Shown here piece after piece: positions 52,349-60,511 of a DNA stretch of 64,000 bases (positions within the stretch are counted from its first letter, which is position 1; every line of letters starts with the position of its first letter). The notes under the pieces were generated by a model. That model was not told the origin of the DNA and did no database searches. It saw nothing but the letters and a program-made list of their open reading frames with translations. The translations under genes were made by a program, and so were the position numbers. Source of the stretch: Solwaraspora sp. WMMD1047 (GTDB taxonomy: Bacteria; Actinomycetota; Actinomycetes; Mycobacteriales; Micromonosporaceae); the NCBI RefSeq assembly GCF_029626155.1, contig NZ_JARUBL010000001.1, positions 5,250,501-5,314,500 of the forward strand. Direction: 5' to 3'.

Positions 52349-52486
52349 AGTCTCGGGCCGTCACCCACCGCGGGGGTCCGCATGCGGGCGGACCGTTCCT
52401 GGGTATTTGTGCCGTGTCCCGCGGCCGGCCGCCGACCCTAGCCTCGTCGGTGACGACAGCCGTTGACGAACGAAGAGGTGACGGTC

Positions 52487-52807
52487 ATGACCGCGGGCTC
52501 CTTCCGAGTCGAACCGGGTCAGGTGACCCGGCACGTCGAGCTGACCAGATCGCTGGCCACCGAGATCGAGCAGGCCACCGGCCCGCTGACCTCGCTCGCG
52601 CCCATGATCGAGAAGTCGTGGGTCGGCAGCGACGGCGCCGACGCCCTGCGCGAGGCGCTGTCCGAGACCGTCGAGGCGGTACGGCGCACCGGCACCGAGG
52701 TCCGCCGCTACGCCGACCTGGCCGGCGGCTGCGCGACCGGGTACGCCAAGCGCGACCAGTCCGCGGCCGACGAGTTCCGGGCCTGCCTGGTGCCGGCGGG
52801 GCGGTGA
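52487..52807 (+). CDS. WXG100-like small protein
   Basis: A 106-residue two-helix protein with Trp-Val-Gly in MIEKSWVGSDGADAL at the centre, the layout of ESX/type VII substrates and partners. The C-terminal helix ends in DEFRACLVPAGR with a lone Cys. GAGGTG precedes ATG 52487. The next gene starts 6 bases later and encodes a larger WXG-type protein, so the two likely form a heterodimer or effector-partner pair. No EccC-type ATPase is encoded in the window. Confidence 0.75.
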   Translation: MTAGSFRVEPGQVTRHVELTRSLATEIEQATGPLTSLAPMIEKSWVGSDGADALREALSETVEAVRRTGTEVRRYADLAGGCATGYAKRDQSAADEFRACLVPAGR

Positions 52808-52813
52808 GCACCG

Positions 52814-54031
52814 ATGGCCTACACCTACGCGCCCGAGGACGCCGTCGCCGGTGACCCCGGTGCGCTGCGCCTCACCACCCAGACCCTGACCACGCTCGGC
52901 ACCGAGATCACCCGGCGGGCCGGCGACGCCCGCACCGACCTGAACCGCACCTCGGGGTACTGGAGCGGCAGCGCCGGCGACGCCTACCGCACCAGGATGA
53001 CAACCGTCCAGGAACCGTACGCCGTCCTCGTCGACGAGGTGTTGCCGGTGATCGGCCGGGCCTGCGAGGCGCTGGCCGGCACCCTGGAGACGGCGCAGTC
53101 GCAGCTGCGCACCGCACTGGCCACCGCCGCCTCGATCGGCCTGCCGAACCGGCTGATCCTCGGCGTACTCGGATTCGGCGCGGTCACCTCACACGCCCGC
53201 TTCACCCAGCACTCGCGATACCCGCGCTACTGGGTGCGGTACGGAAACTGGCAGGCGGTGGCGAGGTACCAGCAACAACACCAGGTCACGGAGGCGCATT
53301 TCCAGCCGGTGGTCGACCAGGCGTCACTGGCGTTCAAGACCGCCCGCGAGGGACGGCTGGCGTTCGTCCGGGCCATCGGCGGCGCCCGCGAGGACCTGGC
53401 CCGGCTGCTGTACCGCGAGCCGACCGCGGCGGAGCTGAAGGTGGACCGCGAGGTCGGCGCCGGCCGGGTCGGCAACTTCTGGACCTACCTGCAGTCGCAG
53501 CTGACCGACACCGACCCGCAGGGTCGGGTGATGCTCTACCGGTGGACCGAGCCCTACGGCGAACCGGCGGTCTTCTTCCGGGACGGCTCGGACACGTCCA
53601 ACTACCTCAAGGACGACGCCCTGCTGCGCGGCGAACTCGACCCCCACCTGCGGGACCTGGCCGCGGCGGCGGTCGCCTCGAACGGTGCGACATACGACCT
53701 GCGGACCAACGTGACGATCGCCGACGGCTGGGGCACCGGCCACGAGACCCTGCACGGCACCGAGGCCACCGTCGGCGACTTCCACATCGAGGGCACCCCG
53801 ACCGTACGGCCGCTGCCCGGCGGCGGACACGAGGTGGTGCTGGACAGCACCTTCACCTGGAACGACATCATCGACCCCAATCCCCAGTACCTCGAGGACT
53901 GGGTCGGCAGCCATATCCCCGGCACCCAGCCGTTCAACATCCACATCGAATGGCAGGAGCGGACCACTGTCATCCTGGACGCGGCGGGACGGCCGGTCTC
54001 GGTGAGCGGCTACCCGGCCCCTGCGCCCTGA
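52814..54031 (+). CDS. Large WXG-type protein with unknown C-terminal domain
   Basis: A 405-residue protein. Residues 1-110 are a helical WXG-like module (Trp-Ser-Gly in RTSGYWSGSAGDAYRTRM). The C-terminal part begins near 135 with a helical region (YWVRYGNWQAVARYQQQHQV). A strand-rich end follows (TYDLRTNVTIADGWGTGHET, VVLDSTFTWNDIIDPNPQ, FNIHIEWQERTTVILD). No toxin catalytic motif is recognised. N-terminal WXG plus a distinct C-terminus is the architecture of type VII secreted effectors. It is co-transcribed with the preceding small WXG protein. Confidence 0.75.
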   Translation: MAYTYAPEDAVAGDPGALRLTTQTLTTLGTEITRRAGDARTDLNRTSGYWSGSAGDAYRTRMTTVQEPYAVLVDEVLPVIGRACEALAGTLETAQSQLRTALATAASIGLPNRLILGVLGFGAVTSHARFTQHSRYPRYWVRYGNWQAVARYQQQHQVTEAHFQPVVDQASLAFKTAREGRLAFVRAIGGAREDLARLLYREPTAAELKVDREVGAGRVGNFWTYLQSQLTDTDPQGRVMLYRWTEPYGEPAVFFRDGSDTSNYLKDDALLRGELDPHLRDLAAAAVASNGATYDLRTNVTIADGWGTGHETLHGTEATVGDFHIEGTPTVRPLPGGGHEVVLDSTFTWNDIIDPNPQYLEDWVGSHIPGTQPFNIHIEWQERTTVILDAAGRPVSVSGYPAPAP

Positions 54032-54280
54032 CCCGGGGATTTGAGTGGGCGTCGCCATCGGATCAACCGCACGGTCGGGAGAGGCAGACAATGAAGAGGG
54101 CCGGACTCCGACACCGTCGGCCACGGTGCCCGCCCCGTCACGATTCGCGACTCCTTCCGCACCGAGTCCCGCCATGCTCCGGCCGGGTGCCGACCCGGGC
54201 AAGGAGTTGCGGCCCAGAGCAGGCGCCAACCGCGCCGCCGTCAGATTCGGTTCTGCCTTGCCGCGACGATCACCGCCTCC

Positions 54281-55492
54281 GTGCTTGTCGCAACGGTCGC
54301 CGGTTGCACGACGCGGGCCGCCGGGACACCGGTGATCGGGGTCGACCCGTCGTCCACCCTCGTCGACCAGCCGGTGCGGATCCGGGTCAGCGGACTCGCG
54401 GCCGGCCAGGACGCCGCGGTCACGTTGACGGCGACCGACTACCTCGGATCGACCTGGCGTGGCCGGGCGACGTTCACGGCCGACGCCAACGGAGTGGTGG
54501 ACCTGGACCAGGCCCCGCCCGACGCGGGTAGCTACGACGCCGTGGACGGAATGGGCCTCTTCTGGTCCATGACCAACCTCGACGGCGAGGGGCAGACGTT
54601 CTTTCCCCGGCTCCCCGAGTTGGCCGCCGGATACGAGATGCGGTTGGCCGTCACGGTCGACGGCCGGGAGGTGGCCAGCCGGAGCCTTCGGCGGGAATGG
54701 CTGGCCCCAGGCGTCGTCCATCGCAAGCTCCGGCCACCCGTCGACGGCCTCCACGGCGACCTGTATCTGCCACCGGCCGGCAGCGCGGCGAAGACGCCAG
54801 TTCTGATCTTTGGCGGGTCCGAGGGCGGCAACAGCATGGTGTTCACCGCCGCGCTCCTGGCATCGCACGGACATCCGGCCCTGTCGCTGGCCTACTTCGG
54901 AGTCCCGGCACTACCGCAGACGTTGCGGCGGATCCCGCTGGAGTACTTCGCCGACGCGGCCCGCCTGCTGTCCAGCCACGCCAGCGCGACGTCGGGGCCG
55001 GTCGCGGTCTGTGGCTACTCGCGGGGCAGCGAGGCCGCGCTCCTGCTCGCCCAGCACCACCCGGACCTCATCCGGGGGGCGGTGCTCTACGCGCCGAGCG
55101 ACACGGTACGGGCCGGATTCCCCGATGCGACAGGCGCCGCCTGGACCAGCGGCGGTAGGGACCTTCCCTCGACCGGGATTCCGGTCGACAACGTCGTCGG
55201 GCCGGTGCTGGCCATCGCCGGTGGCAAGGACAGGGTCTGGCCGTCGGCCGCACAGGCCCAGGCCATCGAGCGGAACCTGCGCAGGGCCGGGTCGGCATCT
55301 TCTGTTCGCGTGCTCGTCTACCCCGACGCGGGACACGGCGTCGGCACGTACCCATTCCAGCCCGCCGGTGTCGTCGACGTGCATCCCGTCACCGGTCACC
55401 TCCTGGAGTCCGGCGGGTCCAGAGCCGCAGACGCCGCCGCCCGGCGGGACAGTTGGCCCGAGGTCCTCGCCCTGCTGGCGACACTGTCCTGA
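54281..55492 (+). CDS. Acyl-CoA thioesterase/BAAT-type lipoprotein
   Basis: A 403-residue protein with an N-terminal BAAT-type beta-sandwich (PSSTLVDQPVRIRVSGLAAG...) and a C-terminal alpha/beta-hydrolase domain. The nucleophile Ser247 is in CGYSRGSEA, with an acidic residue in IAGGKDRVW and His in PDAGHGVG. A lipobox-like VATVAGC lies at 3-9. In-frame hydrophobic codons (ITASVLVATVAGC) extend upstream of GTG 54281 with no usual start codon, so the true N-terminus may use a rare start or be frameshifted. Relatives act on acyl or peptide-like esters; the substrate is unknown. Confidence 0.8.
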   Translation: MLVATVAGCTTRAAGTPVIGVDPSSTLVDQPVRIRVSGLAAGQDAAVTLTATDYLGSTWRGRATFTADANGVVDLDQAPPDAGSYDAVDGMGLFWSMTNLDGEGQTFFPRLPELAAGYEMRLAVTVDGREVASRSLRREWLAPGVVHRKLRPPVDGLHGDLYLPPAGSAAKTPVLIFGGSEGGNSMVFTAALLASHGHPALSLAYFGVPALPQTLRRIPLEYFADAARLLSSHASATSGPVAVCGYSRGSEAALLLAQHHPDLIRGAVLYAPSDTVRAGFPDATGAAWTSGGRDLPSTGIPVDNVVGPVLAIAGGKDRVWPSAAQAQAIERNLRRAGSASSVRVLVYPDAGHGVGTYPFQPAGVVDVHPVTGHLLESGGSRAADAAARRDSWPEVLALLATLS

Positions 55493-55528
55493 CAGTGGGC
55501 AGGTGCCGGGCGTAGCTAGGCTGACTCC

Positions 55529-57403
55529 ATGTCGGACAGCGTCGCCCCCGGGTCGAACCCGCCGATCGTGGGCATCGACTTCGGCACCTCCAACACCGCC
55601 GCGGTACTGGGGCTGCCCGACGGCCGCGTGCGGACCCTCCTGTTCGACGGCGTACCGCAGCTCCCCTCGGCCGTGTTCCTGGAGGAATCCGGGGAGCTGC
55701 TGGTCGGGCGGGACGCCCGGTACGCCGCCCGCAGCCGCCCAGAGCGGCTGGAACCGCACCCGAAACAGCACGTGGACGAACGTACGGTGCTGTTGGGCGA
55801 CGCGGAGCTGCCGGTCACCGACCTGATCGCGGCGGTGCTGCGCCGGGTCGCCGACGAGGCGTCCCGGGTCGCCGGGGCGCCGGTCGACACGGCGGTGCTG
55901 ACCTGCCCGGTGGCCTGGGGAACCGGCCGGCGGGCCACCCTGTCGGCCGCCGCCGGCCAGGTCTTCGCCCGGCACGAGCTGGTCGACGAGCCGGTCGCCG
56001 CGGCCAGCCGGTTCGCCGCCCTGGCCGGCGGCCAGCTGGCACCCGGCGGTCTGGTCGCCGTCTACGACCTGGGGGCCGGCACCTTCGACGCCGCGGTGCT
56101 GCGGCGCGGTGCCGACGGGTTCGAGGTGCTCGCCTCCGCCGGCCTGACCGACGCGGGCGGCCTGGACATCGACGCCGCCATCGTCACCCACCTCGAACAG
56201 ACCTACCGGGATCGCGACCCGGACCGCTGGCAGCGGCTGACCCAACCTGTCACCCCGGCCGACCGGACCGCCGCCCAGCGGCTCTGGGACGACGTACGGG
56301 AGGCCAAGGAGCTGCTGTCGCGGGCCACCTCGGCGCGCATCCCGATCCCGCTCTTCGACGACGAGGCACCACTGGGGCGGGAGCAGTTGGAGCTGCTCGC
56401 CCAGCCCGTGCTGGACCGGACCGTCACCGTGCTGCGGCAGGTGCTGGCCGACGCCGGGGCGGAACCGGGCCAACTGGCCGGTCTCTACCTGGTCGGTGGC
56501 GCCAGCCGGCTGCCGCTCGCCGCCACCCTGCTGCACCGGGCGCTCGGCGTCGGACCGGCCACCCTCGAACAGCCGGAACTGGTGGTTGCCGAGGGCAGCC
56601 TGACCATCCGGACCGGGCCGGCCGGTGCCGGCGTACCCGATTCGGGGTCGGACCTGACCCGGACCGACCCGGACGCCGGCGGGCGGGCGCCGCTGCCCGG
56701 GCCGACACCCGCCGCGCCGGCCGCCGAGGACCCGTGGCCGACCGGCGACGCCCCCGGTACGGCCGCCGGCGGGTCGGCCACGCCGAGCTGGCGACGACCG
56801 GCGGTGGCGACCGCGGCGGTGCTCGGCGTCGTCGCGGTCGTCGCCGGGGTGGCGCTCTGGCTTCCGGACGGGAGCGACGCGGACACCGACGAGGGCCGGC
56901 GGACGGTCAGCCAGAGCAGCTCCGCACCGGCCACGCCCACCGAAACACCCACCCCGACCCCCACCCCGCCGCCGGCCGGCGGGGACGCCTGCCTGGTCGG
57001 CACCTGGACGCAGACCAGCCTGGTCTACCACGACGTCAACATGTGGGGCCGGTCGGTCGTCCTGTCCGGCAAGGGCATGCGGTACACGTGGCGGGCGGAC
57101 GGCACCGGAGAGACCCGGATCGACCAGGTACGCCTCACCGGCAAGTCCGGCGGCAACCGGTACGAGGCGATCCACAACGGCCGGATGACCTGGCGCTACC
57201 GGGCCGGTAACGGCCAGATCATCTACTCCGGGGCCAGCTCCAAGGGCACCACGATCTACAAGGTCAACGGGTCGATCCGGGAGTCCAAGGCGATGGGGAA
57301 GCCGAGCACCGCACCGGTGAGCTACGTCTGCGTCGGCGACGGCTTGAGCATCACGCACTCCGACTACACCGTCGAAGCCCGCCGGAACCCGGCCGGCGGC
57401 TGA
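55529..57403 (+). CDS. Hsp70-like ATPase fused to an extracytoplasmic domain
   Basis: A 624-residue protein. Residues 10-345 form an actin/Hsp70 ATPase (phosphate-1 VGIDFGTSNTAAVLGLPDG, phosphate-2 VYDLGAGTFDAAVL, adenosine motif LVGGASRLPLAATLL). No Hsp70 substrate-binding domain follows. Instead come a Pro-rich linker (about 365-420), one membrane helix (about 425-447), a Thr/Pro stretch and a Cys-bearing outside domain (485-624; CLVGTWTQTSLVY to SYVCVGDGL) with a lipocalin-like strand look. This matches the membrane-anchored Hsp70-type proteins of actinobacteria. The partner or signal is unknown. Confidence 0.88.
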   Translation: MSDSVAPGSNPPIVGIDFGTSNTAAVLGLPDGRVRTLLFDGVPQLPSAVFLEESGELLVGRDARYAARSRPERLEPHPKQHVDERTVLLGDAELPVTDLIAAVLRRVADEASRVAGAPVDTAVLTCPVAWGTGRRATLSAAAGQVFARHELVDEPVAAASRFAALAGGQLAPGGLVAVYDLGAGTFDAAVLRRGADGFEVLASAGLTDAGGLDIDAAIVTHLEQTYRDRDPDRWQRLTQPVTPADRTAAQRLWDDVREAKELLSRATSARIPIPLFDDEAPLGREQLELLAQPVLDRTVTVLRQVLADAGAEPGQLAGLYLVGGASRLPLAATLLHRALGVGPATLEQPELVVAEGSLTIRTGPAGAGVPDSGSDLTRTDPDAGGRAPLPGPTPAAPAAEDPWPTGDAPGTAAGGSATPSWRRPAVATAAVLGVVAVVAGVALWLPDGSDADTDEGRRTVSQSSSAPATPTETPTPTPTPPPAGGDACLVGTWTQTSLVYHDVNMWGRSVVLSGKGMRYTWRADGTGETRIDQVRLTGKSGGNRYEAIHNGRMTWRYRAGNGQIIYSGASSKGTTIYKVNGSIRESKAMGKPSTAPVSYVCVGDGLSITHSDYTVEARRNPAGG

Positions 57404-57512
57404 CCCCTGCCCGATCCGGAATCCGGCTCATGTCATTGGGTCGGCGGCGGTACACCCGGCCGAGGGTCTGCCCGCCCTGAGCACCACTGCTTTCCGGCGT
57501 ACGCTCGGTGGC

Positions 57513-57752
57513 ATGACCGGCGTGGTGGGGTTCCTGGTGGTCGCGGCCGGCGTGGCCGGGATCGCGGGTGGCCTGGTGTGGTTGGGAGCCCGGATCCGAC
57601 GGCGGGGCGGCGGGGTCGACGTGCTGGGTCCGTTCGAGGAGATCTGGCATCCGGCGGCGCACCGCTCCCGCCTTGAGATCCAGGCGCAGGAGGAATGGGT
57701 CGCGCCGATGCCCACCCCGGACCGCGAGCGACCCCAGCGGCCATCGCCCTGA
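57513..57752 (+). CDS. Small single-pass membrane protein
   Basis: Seventy-nine residues: one N-terminal membrane helix (GVVGFLVVAAGVAGIAGGLVWL), a basic stop-transfer (RIRRRGGG), then a cytoplasmic tail with GPFEEIWHPAAHRSRLEIQAQ and a Pro-rich end. The EEIWHPAAHR segment looks conserved. Function unknown. It converges with the RNase P RNA gene, 11 bases apart. Confidence 0.7.
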   Translation: MTGVVGFLVVAAGVAGIAGGLVWLGARIRRRGGGVDVLGPFEEIWHPAAHRSRLEIQAQEEWVAPMPTPDRERPQRPSP

Positions 57753-57762
57753 GCTGTTAGGT

Positions 57763-58192
<430 letters not shown>

Positions 58193-58253
58193 CCACCGAG
58201 TCTATCCGCGCCCACGCCCGCCTCCACCAACCGCCCCGCCAGCACGAGGCTTC

Positions 58254-58317
58254 AAGATCAGATGATGGAAAGTCCCGGCTTCGGGTGTGATTCCGGGACT
58301 TTCCATCATTCGATCTT
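58254..58317. repeat. Long inverted repeat upstream of rnpB
   Basis: Arms of 25 bases (58254-58278 and 58293-58317) match at 23 positions with a 14-base spacer; the core is GATGGAAAGTCCCGG. It begins about 60 bases upstream of the RNase P RNA 5' end, so it lies at or above that promoter. It may be a terminator-like structure or a palindromic repeat element. Confidence 0.75.
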
Positions 58318-58337
58318 GGATAAGCCGACGGCTGACG

Positions 58338-58399
58338 AGATCCACAGGACATTTGGCATGTGATCGGGGCTCTGGGCGTGCCCTATGTCCTGTGGATCT
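58338..58399. repeat. Second inverted repeat with AGATCC arms
   Basis: AGATCCACAGGACAT (58338-58352) is perfectly repeated in inverse at 58385-58399, with a 32-base spacer that can fold further (GGCATG against CGTGCC). It starts 20 bases after the preceding inverted repeat and shares the AGATC end word with it. No gene overlaps it. Confidence 0.75.
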
Positions 58400-58497
58400 T
58401 GGAATGGCCCGGAGCCGAGGTGCGGCGGGCGGGCAACCTGTAGGGCTGGGGTGAGCCTGGGTGGCGGGCGCGGCGGAGGGGGTAGCGTCGGCGGGCG

Positions 58498-59262
58498 ATG
58501 GAGATTACTGAGGCGTTGGGGCTGGTCGCGGCGGGGGTGGCGGCGGGAACGGTGAACGCGGTGGCCGGGGGCGGGTCGCTGATCACCTTTCCGGCGCTGA
58601 TCGCGGTCGGGCTGCCACCGGTGGCGGCGAACGTGACCAACTCGATCGCGGTCAGCCCGGGATACCTCGCCAGCGTGGCCGGCAGCCGCCAGGACCTGCC
58701 GGATCGGCGTACCCTGCTCCGGCTCGTCCCGACCGCGATCGTCGGCGCGGTCGCCGGATGTGTGCTGCTGCTGACCACGCCGGAGCGGGCGTTCGAGCTG
58801 GTGGTGCCGTTTCTGGTGCTCGGCGCCGCCGGCACGTTGGCGTTTCAGGATCGGCTCCGGCTGCTGGTGGGCCACCGGCCGGGGGCGGGTCCGCGCCGTC
58901 GGGCACTCACCCGCCAGGGCATCGTCGGCCTCGCCTCGGTGTACGGGGGTTACTTCGGCGCCGCGCTCGGGGTGCTGCTGGTGGCCGGGCTGGCGTTGGT
59001 GCTGGACGAGTCGCTGCGCCGGATCACCGCGGTCAAGAACCTGCTGTCGGCGGTGGTCGGGCTGGTCACGGTCGCCGTGTTCGCGGTGTTCGGGCCGGTG
59101 AACTGGGCCGGCGTCGCGGTGCTCGCCCCGGCCACCATCGTCGGCGGATACGCGGGCGCCCGGCTCGCCCGCCGCCTCCCGCCGGCCGTGTTGAAGACCG
59201 TCATCGTCGTCTTCGGCACCCTCATCGGCCTGTACCTCCTCTACCGGGCACTGTCGGGCTGA
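58498..59262 (+). CDS. TauE/SafE-family permease
   Basis: A 254-residue polytopic membrane protein of the sulfite/organosulfonate exporter family. The N-terminal half-repeat is VAAGVAAGTVNAVAGGGSLI then TFPALIAVGLPPVAANVTNS, with the conserved AGGGS. The second half-repeat starts LASVYGGYFGAALGVLLVAG. Seven to eight helices are expected. The transported anion is unknown; many relatives carry sulfur or carboxylate anions. Its 3' end has been copied in the adjacent DNA. Confidence 0.88.
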   Translation: MEITEALGLVAAGVAAGTVNAVAGGGSLITFPALIAVGLPPVAANVTNSIAVSPGYLASVAGSRQDLPDRRTLLRLVPTAIVGAVAGCVLLLTTPERAFELVVPFLVLGAAGTLAFQDRLRLLVGHRPGAGPRRRALTRQGIVGLASVYGGYFGAALGVLLVAGLALVLDESLRRITAVKNLLSAVVGLVTVAVFAVFGPVNWAGVAVLAPATIVGGYAGARLARRLPPAVLKTVIVVFGTLIGLYLLYRALSG

Positions 59263-59313
59263 ACCTCCACCCGGCTCTGTCGGCTCGACTGCCGCCGGGC
59301 ACTGTCGGGCTGA
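59244..59313 (+). repeat. 51-base near-tandem duplication of the permease gene end
   Basis: CCGGGCACTGTCGGGCTGA occurs at 59244-59262, where it ends the permease gene, and again at 59295-59313. The following CCTCCACCCGG / CCTTCATCCGG words are also duplicated, giving a period of 51 bases. A more decayed third copy is suggested by TGTCGGGTTCGGC. The second copy overlaps nothing coding. Confidence 0.7.
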
Positions 59314-59317
59314 GCCT

Positions 59318-59590
59318 TCATCCGGTCCTGTCGGGTTCGGCTGTCGCCGGGCCGGTTGCGGACCGCTCAGCCGGGAGGACGGTGAGCAGGTCGGCGGGTT
59401 GGCAGTCGAGGGCGTCGCAGATGGCGGTGAGGGTGCTGAACCGGATCGCCCGCGCCCGGCCGTTCTTGAGGATCGACAGGTTGGCCAGGGTCACGCCGAC
59501 CCGGTCGGCCAGCTCCGTGAGGGTGACCCCCCGCTGCGCCAGCAGCCGGTCCAGGTGCACCTGGACCCGATGGTCCTCCTCCGGCGGCAT
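59318..59590 (-). CDS. XRE-type helix-turn-helix regulator (YozG-like)
   Basis: Ninety residues, mostly one helix-turn-helix domain: VHLDRLLAQRGVTLTELADR, then VGVTLANLSILKNGRARAIR. A short tail ends the protein. It is the usual partner of DUF2975 membrane proteins; the upstream DUF2975 stop and this start overlap by one base (TGATG). It probably represses the pair through the A+T-rich dyad at 60212-60247. Confidence 0.9.
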   Translation of the reverse strand: MPPEEDHRVQVHLDRLLAQRGVTLTELADRVGVTLANLSILKNGRARAIRFSTLTAICDALDCQPADLLTVLPAERSATGPATAEPDRTG

Positions 59591-60201
59591 CAGATCACCG
59601 TCTCCAGCTCGGCGCGCATCGCCACTCCCCGGCCGATCACCTCGGCGACGGCGAACAGGCCGAACCCGGCCAGGATCCAGGGCAGCGGAAACTGCCAGGT
59701 GGTCGTTCCCTCCCCGCCGGTGGCCGACATCGACAGATTCAGCGCCGCGATCGCCTCCACGAGGCCGGCCAGGACACCGCCGACGAGCGCCACCACGGCG
59801 GCCAGCCGCAGCCGGCGTACGACGTAGGCCGAGAACGGTTCGGCGCGTTGGGCCCGACGGACGACCTGGAACAGCAGGACCAGCATGGCCAGCACGACAA
59901 GCGCCGACGGTAGGCCGGTGAGGGTGTCGGCGACGAGTTGCCCGGCGGTCGGTTCGGGGAGGTGGACCACCACCGCCGAGGACGGGCGTACCACCGCGCC
60001 GCCGGTCAGGCCGCCGCTGGCGCCGGCGACCCCGTCGACCGCCTTGGCCGGCACCTCGACGACGACGTCACGGTTGCCGGTCAGGGTGAGCGCCAGGTTG
60101 CCGGTGACGACGACCGCGAACAGCGCCAGGCCGGCGATCAGCACGGCCCGCATCTCGGCCAGCCAGTCCGGCTTGCGCAGCCGGTCGATGAACCCTCGCA
60201 T
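59590..60201 (-). CDS. DUF2975 membrane protein
   Basis: A 203-residue membrane protein with four hydrophobic segments: VLIAGLALFAVVVTGNLALT, GLPSALVVLAMLVLLFQVV, LAAVVALVGGVLAGLVEAIA and ILAGFGLFAVAEVIGRGVAM. An outside loop lies between the first two. DUF2975 proteins nearly always pair with a small XRE regulator, as here. GGGAGG precedes ATG 60201. Their physiological role is not known. Confidence 0.88.
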   Translation of the reverse strand: MRGFIDRLRKPDWLAEMRAVLIAGLALFAVVVTGNLALTLTGNRDVVVEVPAKAVDGVAGASGGLTGGAVVRPSSAVVVHLPEPTAGQLVADTLTGLPSALVVLAMLVLLFQVVRRAQRAEPFSAYVVRRLRLAAVVALVGGVLAGLVEAIAALNLSMSATGGEGTTTWQFPLPWILAGFGLFAVAEVIGRGVAMRAELETVI

Positions 60202-60211
60202 CAGAGACCTC

Positions 60212-60247
60212 CCTTATCGAATAACAATGTATTGATAATCGATAAGG
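60212..60247. promoter_or_regulatory. A+T-rich dyad operator of the DUF2975/XRE operon
   Basis: CCTTATCGA (60212-60220) and TCGATAAGG (60239-60247) are perfect inverse copies flanking ATAACAATGTATTGATAA, itself partly symmetric. This is the most A+T-rich block in the window. It overlaps the ribosome site of the DUF2975 gene, as expected for XRE autorepression. From 60248 to the hydrolase start at 60512 I see no gene or further structure. Confidence 0.75.
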
Positions 60248-60511
60248 AGGGGTACGTTTGTCAACCGGACGGAGTCAGCATCCGGGACTGCGGCGGACCC
60301 CAGGGGGTGGCCCACCAGGGGGCCATGGTGACCGGGGACACATCGAAACAGGCAACTGTCAACGGTCGATCGTGGATCTCCTGATCACGACGGCCAGAAG
60401 CGAGGCCGGGCAGCAATCTGGAACGATGCCAGAGAAGTCGAAGAGGTCAATTTCATCGAAGTCGACCTATGCCGCCTTGCTCCCCGCGAGACGGGTTGCC
60501 ATGCTGGCCGG

